Assembly (NCBI RefSeq): GCF_029873635.1
Contig: NC_080422.1
Span: 14,415,936-14,479,935, forward strand
Direction: 5' to 3'
Source: Malania oleifera
Lineage: Eukaryota > Streptophyta > Magnoliopsida > Santalales > Ximeniaceae
Length of the DNA stretch: 64,000 bases
Part shown: in pieces, positions 25,701 to 41,300 of the stretch
Position numbering within the stretch: the first letter of the stretch is position 1
Layout: every line of letters begins with the position of its first letter
Notes under the pieces: model-generated
What the model saw: only the letters and a program-made list of their open reading frames with translations
What the model was told of the DNA's origin: nothing
Databases searched by the model: none
Made by a program: the position numbers and the translations under genes

Positions 25701-28700
25701 TTCCCCTGTCATCTGAGTTCAAGCCTCTCTGTTCATGCTTCTTCCTTGTCTGTTGATCTGACTACCCTTTCTTGCTTGAAAATTTTGCTAATGTTAGAAC
25801 AGGACATTTGGTTATAAAAATTCCGCAATTTTAACAACTTTGGAAGTCAAATTTCATTCAGTCATGCTAAATTCACTAAAATCTGTCAGGTTTTGTTCAG
25901 TTCACAGAATGTCTATTCTGAAGGAATAGGTTAGTTATATAGATTAGACATAATTGGTTATAGTTTGTTACTTTGTTATATAATACGAATGTTGTTGTTA
26001 AGCAATATAGTGAAACTTTTTATGAATCCATAACAAGGAAAAGACCAGGAATAACAATCCCAAAATTCAACCATATGAATGTCTATTCCTTTCTTATTAC
26101 AACGAATATACAAGGAATAGCTGTTCCCTTATATTTTCAAAATTTTCACTATATTCTATCTTATTCTAATGAATAGCTATTCTGTGAACCAAACGTAACC
26201 TCAATTCTGTAATCATTTTTGAGTGAATTGTACTAATTTACCATGAATTGAATTTATGTTGAATTCACTTGCAATATTCTTCTGTCTAGAATGCTTTACA
26301 TCAAATTGATGGGTACCATGATCATAAATGGTGTGCATAACAGAACTTTTCCAGTGGATGAATGGAGAAATGTTGTTTGATCATCATGTAATTGATGAAT
26401 ACTTATCAAGAAAATGTAAAATTTTTGTAGAAAATGTTTGAACAGCCAATGTTTTGTGGGGTAGATGTTGGACAGTCAATAAATGACTTGTCCATAAAAT
26501 GAGAATCGTTGAAAACATGAATGTTCAGATAAATGATTAGTACGGCAAGAAAATTAGAAATGTGTACTTTGGCAAGAAGCTAGATTTAGCGCCTATTGAG
26601 GATAAGAACAACTTAGCTAAGATGGTCTGGACTTCCCACCCTGGAGTCCACTAAGTGGCATAATTTTATACAGGTAGAATACACTGCTGGGCTAAGAAGT
26701 TTAAAGAGGGTGCTGACTGCTGAGCCTGTGAGAAAAGAGATGGTCGAATGTGCTTTAGCATAATGTTTTTGCATAGAGGCTTATGTCAGAAAAATATACA
26801 AAATAATGCACCATTGTATGTACTTAGGCTCTAGGCTGTTAGTACACATGCCAAAATGAACCCATGCTCATTTACCCACCCTAACCCATCTTGAACAAAT
26901 GGATTAGGGCAAGCCCTTTTAATTTTTTGGGTCATATTACTTGATCCATATATTAGAAGGGTTGAAATCAGTCAACCTGCATCAACCCAAACTGCCATTT
27001 AACCGAACCCCAATGAGGAGCAACCTCTCTTCTCTAGTTTCTGAATCACACGGATTCAGTTGAGCAGTTTCTTGCGGAGGCATCATTGTCCCCAACAAGT
27101 TCACTATCAAGAATCGAGCAATCAAGAACATGGAGAACCAAGCGGCATCCAAAACTCACCTTGTTGGGTTCTGGCGGAGAACCAATTCGCTTATTTAGTA
27201 GCTAGAGTCCATACAATTGAGATAGGAAATTGCAGTTCAAAATTGCAACTATTCAGCAAACAAATTACAATTTTTTGGCATCTTTAGTGATAGAAAATTA
27301 CAGTATAAAAACACGTACTGTGAAATCACTAGCCTCCATAATAAACTGCTGCTGGTTTAACTCCACCATCCACATCAACCCCAAGATTTTCATCTCTGCT
27401 ATGATTGCCTCATTGATGATGGTAAACTGCTCCTGGTAGTTATTTGTTGCTTTCTCTTTCCAAAATGCCAGCAAAAATGTATAATGTACTTACATCTAGC
27501 TCCTTAGCTGCCTATTAAAAAAATAAAGTGTGTTAATGGGGTACTAAACAGAAGAGTCATAAATGGTGCGATTTAAAACAGACGTAAACACCCAGTACAT
27601 GAGCTTCCCACACCATATAGTGGCCTAGGGAGAGGTGTTTTCCTTTACTTGAACTTGTAACCTTCTAGTTTGAGAGCAACTCCCTTACTCTTGGGTTAGA
27701 GCTAATTATGGTAAATAAGTCATAAAGGGATAAATGGATGAAAACTGACTAGTGAACTGACCCATTCTAACCCAATCAATTTGACTTATACTGAACCATT
27801 TGACATGCCAAACTCTTAAGGAATGCACAAACCGAACTTGATTGACTGCTTTCCAGATTTTATTTCCTTATCTATTTATTTTCTTGCATGAATTCAGTGT
27901 TTGGAAGTTTTTATGGAGGAGGTGTGGTCCCATTCTACTATTTTATTGAAACCCTAGGAATAGGGGGTAGTTAATATGGCAAAAGTCGGTTCAGACCTTG
28001 CCTCTTCAAGGAAGACAAGAAAAGGGTGAATTCTTTTGGGTGTGTGGGTGTTTGATTTAACATTCTTGTCAAAGGGGATGGCTGAAATGTTATAGTGTGA
28101 GTCCAAGCTGTAACTTTATGGAGCAAGCCCAATCTGTTGGAACTTTGAAAGAAGTATCATATTAAAGCTTCACGTTATCATTGCTATGATGTATGTGATA
28201 GCAGGGATGGTGGTATCTGTTGAGATTTTGATTAAAATGAATGACCTAACTTGAAGATAGGTCTCTCACTCTCTATTTATAATACAAATTAAATACATTC
28301 TAATGTCAATAATACCCTTAATAACTCTCACTAATTGAAATACTAACACAATTAATAATAATAATATTAAAAGACATAAATAACCTCTAACACTCCCCCT
28401 CAAGTTGGAGCATAAATTGCTATGCTCCTAGCTTGTTAGAAATAAATTTAACAAGTACCCCCAAAGCTTTGGTAAATGAATTAGCAAGCCACATATCATA
28501 CTTCACATAAGCGATAGTAATAAGCTTCTACACAAGTTTATCCCCAACAAAGTGGCAATCAACTTCAATGTGCTTCGTCCGCTCATGAAAATTGAGTTGG
28601 AGGCAATATGAAGAGCAGTTTGACCATCACACATCAACTTCATAGGCTGAGAATGTGAAAAACCCAATTCTTCCAACATGTTCTTCGTTCAAACAAGTTC

Positions 28701-31700
28701 ACAAGTAGTGTGAGCCATAACTTTATATTCTGATTCAGTACTTGACTTGACCACCACAGTTTGTTTCTTACTCATCCAAGAAACCAAATTACCACCAACC
28801 AAGATACAATGCCCGGTTGTGGATCTTCAGTCGGGAGGCGACCTAGCCTAATCTGCATCTGTATATCCATGGATATAAGTGTGACCCTGATCACGATATA
28901 AAGACCTCTCTTAGATGTACCTTTGATATATCTCAAGATGCGAATTATTGTGTCCCAATGACTTGTCCTCAGAGAATCTAGAAATTGGCTTATAACACTT
29001 GTTGCAAAAGATATATCCGGCTGAGTTATTGTGAGATAATTCAACTTTTCAACAAGTATCTAGTATTGTCCAGGATTAGATAGCAAATCACACATATCCG
29101 ACATTAACTTGCTATTAGGATCCATGGGTGTATCAGCTGGTTTAGATCTCAATAGTCTAATTTGATCCAATAGATCCAGAACATACTCCTTTTGCGAAAA
29201 AACAGTTCCCATACGAGATCTACATACTTCTATACCTAAGAAGTATTTCAACGGTCCTAAATCCTTGATTTGAAACTTATTTTATAGAAAATTTTTTGAG
29301 ACTCTGAATACCTTTATCATCAACATCTGTAATAACAATATCATCCACGTAAACAACAAGAAGGATCTTACATGATGAAGTATGACGATAAATCACAGAA
29401 TGATCCACTGTACACCATTGAAGACCAATATCAAGTACTACAACATTGAAACAACCAAACCATGCTCTGGGAGAATGTTTTAAACCATATAGTGCCCTCT
29501 TGAGCCGACACACTAAGCTTGACTCTCCTTGAGCAACAACCCAGCTGGTTGCTTCATATAAACCTCCTTCTCAAGGTTACCATGCAAGAAGGCATTCTTC
29601 ACATCTAACTGATGCAGAGATCAATGACAAGTAGTAGCCAAGGAGATGACAGACGTACTGATGTAAGTTTGGCAACCAGAGAAAAAATGTCAAAATAATC
29701 TGAACAGTATTCCTGAGTATATCTTTTAGCAACAAGACGGACCTTTAGACAAGCCACAGAACCATCGGGGTTGATTTTCACTTTGTAAACCCAATGAACC
29801 AACTACAAACTTGTTAGGAGAAAGAGATACCAAGTCCAATGTCAAAATAATCTAAACCATACACCCAAGTATACCTTTTAGCAACAAGATGGACCTTTAG
29901 ACGAGCCACAAAACTATTGGGGTTGATTTTCACTGTGTAAACCCAATGAACCAACTACAAACTTGTGAGGAGAAAGAGATACCAAGTCCCAAGTGTCATT
30001 ATCTTGTAAAGGATTCATCTCTTCAACCATATCATGCACCCAAAGTAGGCTAAGGCTTCTGAAACAAAGTTAGGAAGGGTTGTAGATGATAGAGCAGTAA
30101 CAAAACAATAATAGGAGGGTGATGAGAAGTTATAGCAAACATGGTTGGTAATGGGATGTTGAGTATATGTGCATATACCTTTCCGAAACAGCAATGGGAG
30201 GATCAACATTATGGGAAATATGATCATTAGATGAGGAAACCAAAGGTGTGGTAGTAGAAGCTAGAGGGGACTCTCTTCCTTGGAGCTGCCGTCATGAATG
30301 CACCTGCAGATTAGGATGATCAAGATGATGAGAAGGACTTGAACTACATGGAGACTTAGATGGTTAGTTGGGCAAGGACAGAAAAGTAGAATCTGGAAGA
30401 TTAGGTAGAGGAAGAGATTCATTGAGCTCAGAAGCACTCAGGGACTAAGTGTAGTAAGTTGTAGACTCAAAGAAGGTAACGTTGGCAGAAACAAAAAAGC
30501 GATGCAGTGCAGGACTATAACAACAATATCCCTTTTCACTATCTGAGTAGCCCAGAATGACACATTTTATAACACGAGAATCCAACTTATCCATCCCAGG
30601 GGTTAGTTGATGAACAAAGGACACACACTCGAATATACAAAGAGGGAGGGAGAATAAAAGTGAATTAGGAAAGAGAATGGAGTAGGGAGTTTTACCACTA
30701 AGAATAGAGGATGACATGCTATTGATCAGATAGCAAGCAGTAAGTACAACATCACTCCAAAACAATTTAGGTACATGCATTTGAAAAAGTAAGGTGTAAG
30801 CGATTTCAAGGATGTCTATTTTTCCTCTCTGCAACCCCATTTTGTTGAGGATTGCGGGCATAAGATGATTGATGGACAATAACAAACTAAGTCATATAAG
30901 TTGTGAATGGTGCACTAAAATACTCTGTAGCATTATCACTTGGAAGTATTCGAACTGGCAAACCAAATTGAGTCTTTATTTCAAAGCAAAAGGCACAAAA
31001 TACATGAAATAACTTGGAACGATCTTTTATTAAATATAGCCAAGTCATTCTTGAATAATCATCCGCAAATGTTAAAAAGTACTGGAAACCCAATTTGGAC
31101 ACAACTCTACTAAGACCCCAAACATCATAATGAACAAACATGAAAGGGCTTGCAGCCTGTTTATTGACTCAGGAAGCGAAAGGGACACACAATGGTACTC
31201 ACAATCAAGACTAGACACAAAACTCAAATCAAGAACAAGACATTTTGATTTTTCCAGTGAAGGATGACCAAGATGAAAATGAATTTGGAGAGGTGTGGCA
31301 GAAGCAGTGCAGGCGGTAGGAGGAGATAAAGACTCAGGGTGATAAAGTCCACCAGCTTCATGCCTTCCGACAATTTTCTTCCTTGTCTTGAAATCCTAAA
31401 TAACTATAGAATCAAGGAAGAATGTCACTGAACAATTAATGGATTTAGTAATCTAGCTAACGAATATGAGATTGAAAGGAAAATTGGGAATATACAAAAC
31501 TAAAGGAAGAGAAATAGAAGAAGTGGGATTTACAGTCCCAATTCCATTGACTGCATTGGTGGATCCATTAGCAAGAGTAACACAAGGTAAATTTGCAGGA
31601 TATTGAAGATTGGAGAAAATGCTAGGTATACCTGTGATATGATCAGTGGTGGCAAAGTCTATAACCTAAGGACTAGGGCAAGAAGTACTAGATGACTTGC

Positions 31701-34700
31701 ATTCTGTTGGATTACTTGTTTGGGCAAGGGATGTGATGGGAATAGAAGCTTGTTGTGACGTTTGGTACTGTTGGAACTTGGAATACTCTTTCTTTGACAT
31801 GGACACAGTAGCGCCCCCCCCCCCCCCCCTCTCCCCACCTGGCCCTATAGGTGTGGAGTCAAAGATGGCTGCATTGGCTGCCCCCAAAGGTGTGAAGTTG
31901 GTGGTGGCTACATTGGGAACATGTGGAGGTCTACCTTGGAGATCCTTGTTTGGGCAAGGGATGTGATGGGAAGAGAAGCTTGTTGTGACGCTTGGTACTG
32001 TTGGAACTTGGAATACTCTTTCTCTGACATGGATACAGTAGCCCCCCCACCTGGCCCAAAAGGTGTGGAATTGAAGATGGCTGCATTGGCTGCCCCCAAA
32101 GGTGTGAAGTGGGTGGTGGTTGCATTGGGAACACGTGGAGGTCTACCCTGGAGATCCTAACACTGCTCAATAGTATGATTACTTCGTTCACAATAAGTAC
32201 ACTTATGAGGAGTGCCTCTACCTCATCCATCTCTACCACCACAACCATTCAAACCACCTTGATAACTTTTGTGGTTGTTTGGTAGAGAACTGGAATCACC
32301 CTATGTAGCAAAGGCTGTCCTCTCAAAATCAGATGCAAGAGCAGGAGAATGTGTGCTAAAGGAAGCACAAAAGACACAAGAATGAACATTGGAAAATGAT
32401 GTAGCTCGGCACTACTAAGTATCTGGGACCGGACTGCCTCAAACTCAAATCTTAGGCCTCTGCTAGAATCCAAAGGATTGTCATTTGCTCCCTCGGCTTT
32501 TGCATCTCACAAACGTTGGCAGTTATAGATTGCACGACTTTAGCTCCTTATGAGTATGCTTCATCTCTCCAAAATAATCTTCAATGCTCCTGTCTACTTG
32601 TTGTAACTGAAAGTACTCCTAGGATAAATTATACATATGTGTAATGTTACTAGAGTATAGAAGCTTGGCATTATCCCAAATCTCCTTGCACATGTCTTGA
32701 TGCGTACACATTCGTGCAATCTGCGACTCCATCGAATTCCACAAGAGGGAAACAATGAAGGCATCTTCTTGAATCCACACTTCTTTTCTCTTCTCATCAG
32801 AAGGATTAGATTGGAGCAAGTGGTCAGATTTTCCTAATCCTGTTAAATAAACCCAAACAGCTTTAGGCCATTGAACATAATTCTTTCCATCCAACTTTTG
32901 AGTCGTTATCTGTGGCAGTGATGAAGGAAACACATTTTTGGGATTCATAGATCCATCCCAACAGTCACAAACTTGCAGCCACACCAATGTCAAACAAGAA
33001 GAACAATGAAAACTAATCGGGACAATCACAAACTATGTGAAGCACAAACACAACCACGGATGAGGTGAATGACCCACCTACTGATATAGAACATTGCCAC
33101 AGCCTGACAACTGGACTAACAAACGCTGCCACTACTCCAAGAAACTCAAAAAGATGCCTTTCAAACTCCAAACAGAAATTGCATGGCTGAAAAAGGTTGG
33201 ATTTTTTAGCAAAAAACATGCCCAACAGCTTGATAATATTGTATAGAGAAGGAATCAGAACATGGCAGAGATAAGGTGGCCGGAAACTCTCTCACGCGCT
33301 GGCGCATGGGGTTGGCACTGCCAGCAGTTGGCTGGCACATGGTGGCACTTGAGGCCTTTTCTGGCGATGGGGTTTTGTGAGGGTAGGCTTCAGAGGGTTC
33401 TATTTTTGGCTGAATAGTTGGTTTTGTGAAATAATGAAGGGCGGAGGTGGATCTAAGAAGGGCAGCGACGAGAATGTGTTTTCTGTTGACGGCTGAGTAT
33501 AATAGGGTTTAGGTTGGATCACGCTCTCATACCATGTTGAGATTTTGATTAAAATGAATTATATAACTTGAAGATAGGTCTCTCCCTCTATTCATAATCC
33601 AAATTAAATACATTCTAATGACAATAATACTCTTACTAACTCTCACTAATTAACATACTAAAACAATAATAATACTACTAAAACACATAAATAATTTTAA
33701 CAATATCAAAGGAGTTCAAACTAGGAAGGTGGTAACTGAACGCATAACAAACCCTGCAAGAGAAAGAGAAAGCCCCAACATTCTCTGGTAAAGTAACGTG
33801 TCCTCTAAAAAAGAAATTAATTTAATATCCTTATCCAATGGAAAATAAAGTAGATGTGTAGTAAGCCTACGTTCAAGGTTCATCGTGAAAATCATTAGAT
33901 TTGGGTTTGGAACATATAAAGGGATGAGAAACATTTGACTAGGTCATTGAATCAATGAGAAACCATCTCAAGTTGATTTCAACTCTTGGCTCAAGAATTG
34001 TGTAATCTTGAGTAGACCCTTGAAAATATGTTTGTTCTTATGGTTCAAGAATAGTGTCATGGGCAAGCATTTTAAGTTCCTTCAGTTGTTAACTCATCAC
34101 GTGGTTCATTAAAGTCAGAACTGAAGAGTTTTCTGACAAGGTAATGTTGGTATGAGTTGAGTCATTTGTTGGTCAGAGGGAATGATTGAATGTTAACAAT
34201 GTCCTTGGTCACTATTGACAATTCTAGGGTCCTATCTTTCCTAGAAGATACATCTCAAGTTCACTGAAAGGCCAGAAAATTGTGCATATGAAACTATGAC
34301 CATCATTGACATAATCAAAACATTCAGTTGTGAAGCAACTCATAGGTCCTTAAAAAGTTGAGATCTATTAGCAATTTGAGTCATATCATGGAAACTCTAA
34401 ATAAGGTGATGACCACCTACTTGTTCTGTTGTAAGAAATTGACCTGTCCCTTAGTAGTAGCTTTCTTGGCGTTGAAAATTCGAAGAGATCTGTCAGCATT
34501 TGGAAACATTTGGTGCGCCTCAGATAAAGTAGCCAATGCATTTTATTTCCTTAACCCTTGTTTGAACATAATCACAACCCTATAGCTGTCTTTTAGCAAA
34601 AAAATCAGTAAAAACATAAAAATTCATTAGTTGGGCACGGAGGGAGTGCCAACCTAAGTGGAAATCACTTGCAATTAAAAAGAAACAACAAGATGTAAAA

Positions 34701-37700
34701 TGTTAAGTAAATAGTTTACATCTATTTAACAGTTACCAGTATATCAGATCAGCTTTTTAACCATCTATCTTTGAGCAAACCAATACAGGCTTCCTCTCCT
34801 ACAAAGGCTTCTATTTATATCCCTCCGCAAAATCCAAAATAACAGTGATAATTACTTGTGCAGTTTTTTTTTTTCCTTTGCTGTACATACTTTAATTCTA
34901 GACCAAGCCCATAACTCTCAGGTAACAGTATCAGCCTCACCCAAGAGAGACCCAAGCTGAGAGTGCCATATCCTAAAGTTCATTAGCCTATGAGCAGTGT
35001 CGGAGGGCACGACGAACCGATTCTCCATCCATCTTCTTTACATAAAAAAGCACAAATGGACAAGTACCTTTCCTTTGTTTTGTGAATTGTCTATAGTGGA
35101 GATCTTCAATCACTGCCTCCCCAAGTAAAGAATGGAACTGTTGGCAACCCTACATTCCAAACAGCGTTCAAAGAAAATTGGTCTGGCTGTCACCACTATG
35201 TTGCTTGGTAATTTCTTCATAAAAATTTCAAACTGTTTCTGTCTCCCTCTGTCAATTTCCATTTCGCCTTATCCCGTTTATGATTCCCTCCTCAAGTAAA
35301 GTGTTTTTTGTGCCCACTATTTTATAATTTCTTGTAATATAAAATTTTATTAAGAAATCAATATTTGAGCATCAATCCCCGTACCCTCTTGGTTTGCTCT
35401 ACAGGTTAGCATTAAGACACAATAGAAAATATAGCATGCTTAGTGTTTAATAAATTGCATATGCCTTTTATTTTCTGATTTAGCAGTTAGTAATATGGTA
35501 TTCTAATATATTGAAGTTGGCTCTTCTTTGGCAATTGAATTTGATTTTCCAAAGATAAATATTAGGTGTGGAGAAGCAATAATATATACCCCATTTCTTT
35601 TCCTCGATTAAAGAAAGCATAGAATTGTCCTATCTCCCAGTCTCGTTGCTATCTTTGAAATTGATATTCCCAGGTGCAATGTCATTCATCCTGGTAACGC
35701 AATTTGGTACAAGAGCATTCCTCTCCTGCCATAAAAAAGACCTGAAATTGGTGCCCCTTCACCAATTGTCAGGCCAAAAGAGAATTGAATCTCCTTTCCA
35801 ACCTAAAGTCACATATTGCTGAAATTCATGCCACCCTATCCTAATACTTTCCAACCTCCCACACCATATGCCTCCTTGAAATCCTTTGTGGTTTCACCAA
35901 TCCCACTAAAATCCATGGTTCGAAGCAACAATCTTCCTCTATAAGCTCTCCTTTTGAAAACCACTTCCAAAGGAGGGCTTTACCAAAGCTAGCAAGAGAT
36001 TTAATGGCCAAATCTCCTAAATTTTAATCACCCCCACTAACCTAGAGATAATTTAAATTCTTCCCCAATGTTAACCCCCGAAGAATTATGAAGAATTATC
36101 TGATAGATGTTTTCAAACCTCTTTGCACAATTTTAGGAATAGGAGAAAGGGACATAAAGTAAACAGGCAGATTAGGCATGGGTACTCTTGATGAAAGTGT
36201 CTTCCCCTTTTTAATAGGAGGTTCTTCCGTCCAACAAATTTTCTGCCAAAGTTTTATACAATGGGTTCGCACATGCCTTTTTCTTTAAACTTTGCCCCAG
36301 TAGGCAACTTCAATGTACCATAGGAAGTGAACTTAGTTTGAGTGCCAGTATGTTTGCAAGCAAATCACCCATCAACCGCTTCTCCCAAAGGAATCAACTT
36401 CTGTTTAAATTGACTTTGAAGGCCTGAGTTTGCTTCAAAGCATAACATGATAACATCACTGTGAGAATTCACTGAACATAGGCTGCACAAAAGATTGTGG
36501 TGTCATCAACTAGTAGACGGAAATCTTCACCTTATTACCATTTCCTTCAATGGCAAATCCTTTAATAAGATCTATCTGCAACACAGAGCAGCATCCTGCT
36601 AAGCAAGGATGAAAATTTCGATTTTGAAGGAAATTTTAAAAACTTAAAAAATTGTAATAAACTATGGATGGCACATTGAGAAATATTAAAATAGATTATT
36701 GTGAATAATTTAGAAGCAAAATGAAAAACTCCAAAATTTTCTCTTATGATTTTTCTTTTAAATTTTGACCTATACGTCTGAAAATTTTGCGAAATGGAAA
36801 TTGAAACTTGATTTCCTTTTGAACCGTCTTGAAATCTAAAATTTTGACTGGAATTTCAGTGAAACTCCCTAAATTTAAGACTACGCCACTGATAAGAAGA
36901 AGAAGAAGAAGAAAGAAGGTGAGGATCGAAATTCGAAGGTGGTTGGGTCTTCATATTAGTGAGGATGTATGATCAATCCTGCATAAATAAGAAATTAAGT
37001 TGAGGTGAGAGATTGAAGGTGGTCAGGGCTTTCATATTAGTGAGAATGGATGGTACAATCAGCAATCCTGCTATAAATTAAACTAAAGAGACATAATAAA
37101 TACTAATTGACTGAGCTTATTTTTTGAAATCAGTCTCCAAATTGGTTCAAAATTATCCCCATCCAATTATGACTTCCCGTCCTACCTTAGTTAAATAATT
37201 CCCTTCAGATATGGGACATATTATTTGTCTTAAAGAATACTTTATTGCTGGACTAAACCGTTTTGATCTAGTAAAGTGGATGCATTGATGATCCGACATT
37301 TCATGCCAATTAAAATAATTCTCCATAATGTAAGATTTTTGTGATCCTCCAAGAGTGCAGATCCTTTATATTCTGGGGTTGGCATCCCCTTGTTGCTCTT
37401 TTAATAAATTCCTATTTCTGATCAAAAAAATAAAAGATCAAAAATAATTTGCCATTTCAACCAGCCAATCCTAGAAACAAAGAAAGTTTGAACAACCATC
37501 AAATTAAAAGGGCATCAGGGTCTGTGAATTGCCAACTAATTGGGGAACCAAAAGTGCCAACAAAGTTTTTTCTTTTTATGATGTAATGTGAAAAACAAAA
37601 CAATGATCTAGCAAAAATTTTTTATTGATGAGCTGGAATGAGATGCACAAAGATCTCATGCAAATTTTCACGCATGCCAGTCAGTAAGAAATAGCAAATC

Positions 37701-38287
37701 AAGTGAGGGTGAGCCTTTACTCATTGATCAGGAGCACAAAGGTTAAAGATTCAAACTATGGGAATAGTTTCTCCATGTGGAGGTAAGGTGGCGTACACCA
37801 TGCCCTCCATATCTCCAAGACCCCCAGTATGGCATGGGAGCCTTGTGCGCTAAGTGTGCAGTTTATTTTTAACGAGTACATACAAAAATCCTTGTAGCCT
37901 TACTGAAGGGTGTTGTAGCTTGCAATTCCAGTGATTCCTCTTCTTCTTTCCCTTTAATTTCTCTCAGAAAACAATGAATTTCTTGCAAATAATTTTAGTA
38001 TCTTGCTGCTGATGTCAAAGTTCCTGCAATCCGGTTCAAATTCTCGCAATCAGATTCAGTTTCTCTTCAGAACAGATGAAAATATTACAAGTTGGTTAAA
38101 TAATTTGCAAAATAGAATCAAAATCTTGCAGGTCTGCTTCAATTTATTCCAACTTTTGGTGGTGTCCAAGCTTGATTATGAGGTCAGTTTGTAGGTAGAA
38201 ACAATCTAGGTCGCACTTTCAAAGGTAGCATACAGTCAGGGGCTTCTTTTGCACTTTCCAATGAGTTTGCGAACAATTATGGTGTTT

Positions 38288-38321
<34 letters not shown>

Positions 38322-41300
38322 AGAGGGAGACCAAGGATTAGGGTTTCAAATCCCAATCAATTGCCAAAGTAACAATCATAGGACTAATATAAAATTATGA
38401 AATATCGTCAATGCATAATAATTTCCAAATAACCAAATATCCAGAATGCCTATTTTCCAAATCTAAGCCTAATATGGGTGCATAAATTCTTCTTAGGCAG
38501 TCCTTCGCACAGATTTGCTAGGAAATTCATTCTCCAACTCCATGGTAGCCCCAAGATGGTCATGCTTGTTTGATAATTAAATAAGAGCCTCAGACGGTTT
38601 AATGTTATTTCTGAAATGGTACATGCTACATGAATAGATCATTCGCTTGTAGGACCTGTAAAAGAATGCACTTAACAAATATTTTGTAGGATTGGAAAGC
38701 TTTATGATCAAGCTTTTTTTTTTTTTGTAAGAAAAAAAAAAGGGTTATTAGGAGGATGCTTTCAACTCTGCCTGTGATGCACTTAATATCCTAATTTTTT
38801 CACACATAACCAATCCCAAACCCAGGTAAAGGAGGAGGGTTGTGTTAGGTAGCTAACAGCCAGCATAAAATTTGTCAGATCACTATAATATAAATTCTTA
38901 CTGAATATTTGCTGGGGCATCTCCTACGAGCGACGCGTTGCACTTGTACCACCCGGGTGTAGCAAAAAGTGGGCAAGGGTGGGCTAGGTCATCGCCTCGA
39001 AGCGACGTGCCGTGTCGGTGTCTGGGTATGGTGTCTAATATGCGAGGGTTTTTGCATCATTCTGGATGTGGGCAGGTAAAGACTTAAGGGTAAAAACATG
39101 GAAATTGTGGACACAATGATCAAAAGAAGAATTAATATAATTTTCCTTCAAGAAACTAAGTGAGTGGGGGAGAAAGCTAGAGAAATTGAAAAATCAGGAT
39201 TTAAACTTTGGTTCATTGGAAAAGAACATTAGAATGAAGTAGGAAGTATTATAGACAAAAAAGATAGTGTTGTTGATGTAAATAGAGTAGGGGATAGAAT
39301 TATAAAAATCAAGATGGTATTAGGACAAGAGATAATAAATATCATTAGTGCTTATGCTCCTCAAGTTGGCTTAGCAGAAAATCTTAAGAGACAATTTTGG
39401 GAAGATATGGATAGTATTATACAGGGTATATCAGGAACTGAGAAAATATTTATAGGAGGAGATCTGAATGGACACATTAGAAGGGATAATAAAAATTATG
39501 AGAGGATACATATAGGATATGGATATGGAGACAAAAATGAGTCTGGGGAGATGATCTTAGACTTCGCTATGTCATATGATTTTAGTATAATGAATACTTT
39601 CTTTAAGAAGAGAGAAAAACACTTAATAACCTTTAAAAATGGACAAAGTAGAAGTCAAATAAAAAAAAAAAATTAACTAGGTAGGTATATCGTTTATCAT
39701 GCAGGGATTGTAAAGTTATTCCAGGTAAAAGCCTAACTACACGACATAGAGTCTTAGTGTTAGATATATGTATTAAAAAATTAAAGAAAAATGATAAAAT
39801 AAACCAATGTAAGAGAATTAGGTGGTGGAACCTAAAAGGAAAAAATATGATAAAAATTAAAGATTAAATGATCAAATATGGTGATTGGATTATAGAGGAT
39901 AAGATAGATACAAAAACTCTTTGGAGTAGATTACCTAGCTCTATTAAAAAGATAGCAAAAGAGATTTTAGGTGAATCAAGGGGAAGATTTTCAAATAGTA
40001 AAGAAAGTTGGTGGTGGATTAAATTGTACAAAAAGCCGTAAAGACAAAAAGAAATTGGTATAAAACGTTGCAAAAATGTAAAAACAGGGATAACTTTGAA
40101 AATTATAAGGAGGTGAGAAAAGATGCAAAAAAGGCCGTTAGTGAAGCTAAAAACAGATCATTTTATAGTTTGTTGATATATTAGATACAAAAGAAGGGGA
40201 AAAAAATATAGTTAAACTTGTTAAAGTTAGAGAAAGGAAGAGTAAGGACTTAGGAAATGTAAAATGTATAAAAAGTGTGGATGATATTGTCTTGGTTAAG
40301 GACGAAGACATTAAAGAAATTTGGCAAAGTTACTTTAGTTAGTTGTTTAATGAAAACCAAATAGAAGACTTAAACTTAGAATTATCAAATGAGGAAAAGA
40401 GTAAAAATATGAGATTTATTTGCAAAATTTAACGAAGTTAAGTTTGCACTAAAAAAGATGAAAAATGAGAAAGTTATAGGATCAGATTACTTCCCAAATG
40501 AAGTTTGGAATGCTTAGGTGTTAACGAAATTATATGGTTAACTAATTTATTTAATACAATTATAAAAACTTTAAAAAAAATCTAGATGAAGGGAAGAAAA
40601 GCACTTTAATACCTATATACAAAAATAAAGGAGATATTCAAAATTGTAATAACTATTGTGGAATTAAACTTATGAATCATACGATGAAACTATGGGAAAT
40701 GGTAGTTGAACAAAGATTAAGGTTAGAAACGAAGGTCTCAGAAAATCAATTTGGTTTTATGCCTGAGAGATCTACCATAGAAGCTAGATTTTAAGAAGAT
40801 TAATGGAAAAGTTTAGGGAAAAGAAGAGGGATTTACATATGATGTTTATTGACCTAGAGAAAGCATATGATAGGATACTTAGGGAAGTTCTATGGTGGGT
40901 TTTAGAAAAAAAAAAAGGATGTATGTTGTAGCTATGCTGATGTCATTAAGGATATGTACGATGGAGTAATGATTAGTATAAGGATTGTAAATGGAGAAAT
41001 TAGAGAATTTCCAATCACCATAGGCGTACATCAAGGATATGCTTTGAGCCCTTATCTTTTTGCTTTAGTGATGGATCAACTGACTAAGAGTATTCAAAAG
41101 GAGGTTCTATGGTGTATGTTATTTGCAGATGATATTGTATTAATTGATGAAACTAAGGACGAAGTAGAGGCTGAGTTAGAATTATGGAGAGAAACTTTGG
41201 AATCTAGAGGTTTTATAATAAGTAGATAAGTAGAAATAAGATAGGATATATGAAATGTAATTTTAGTAATGATAGGAAGAATATCGGAGATAAAGTTAAA

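Larger units (their letters stand above)
28218..33702 (-). mobile_element. Ty1/Copia LTR retrotransposon, full span, decayed
   Basis: A minus-strand element of 5.5 kb with short LTRs of about 170 bp at 28218-28392 and 33535-33702. Each LTR opens TGTTGAG and closes TAACA on the plus strand. The primer site TGGTATGAGAGC lies next to the right LTR, and a purine tract (TGAGGGGGAG) next to the left LTR. Order on the minus strand is gag, integrase, RT, RNase H, which is the Copia order. Flanks GTATC and ATATC are a near-match target duplication. LTR identity is about 88-90% by eye, suggesting an age of some millions of years. It is broken in several places and lies antisense in intron 12. Confidence 0.94.
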
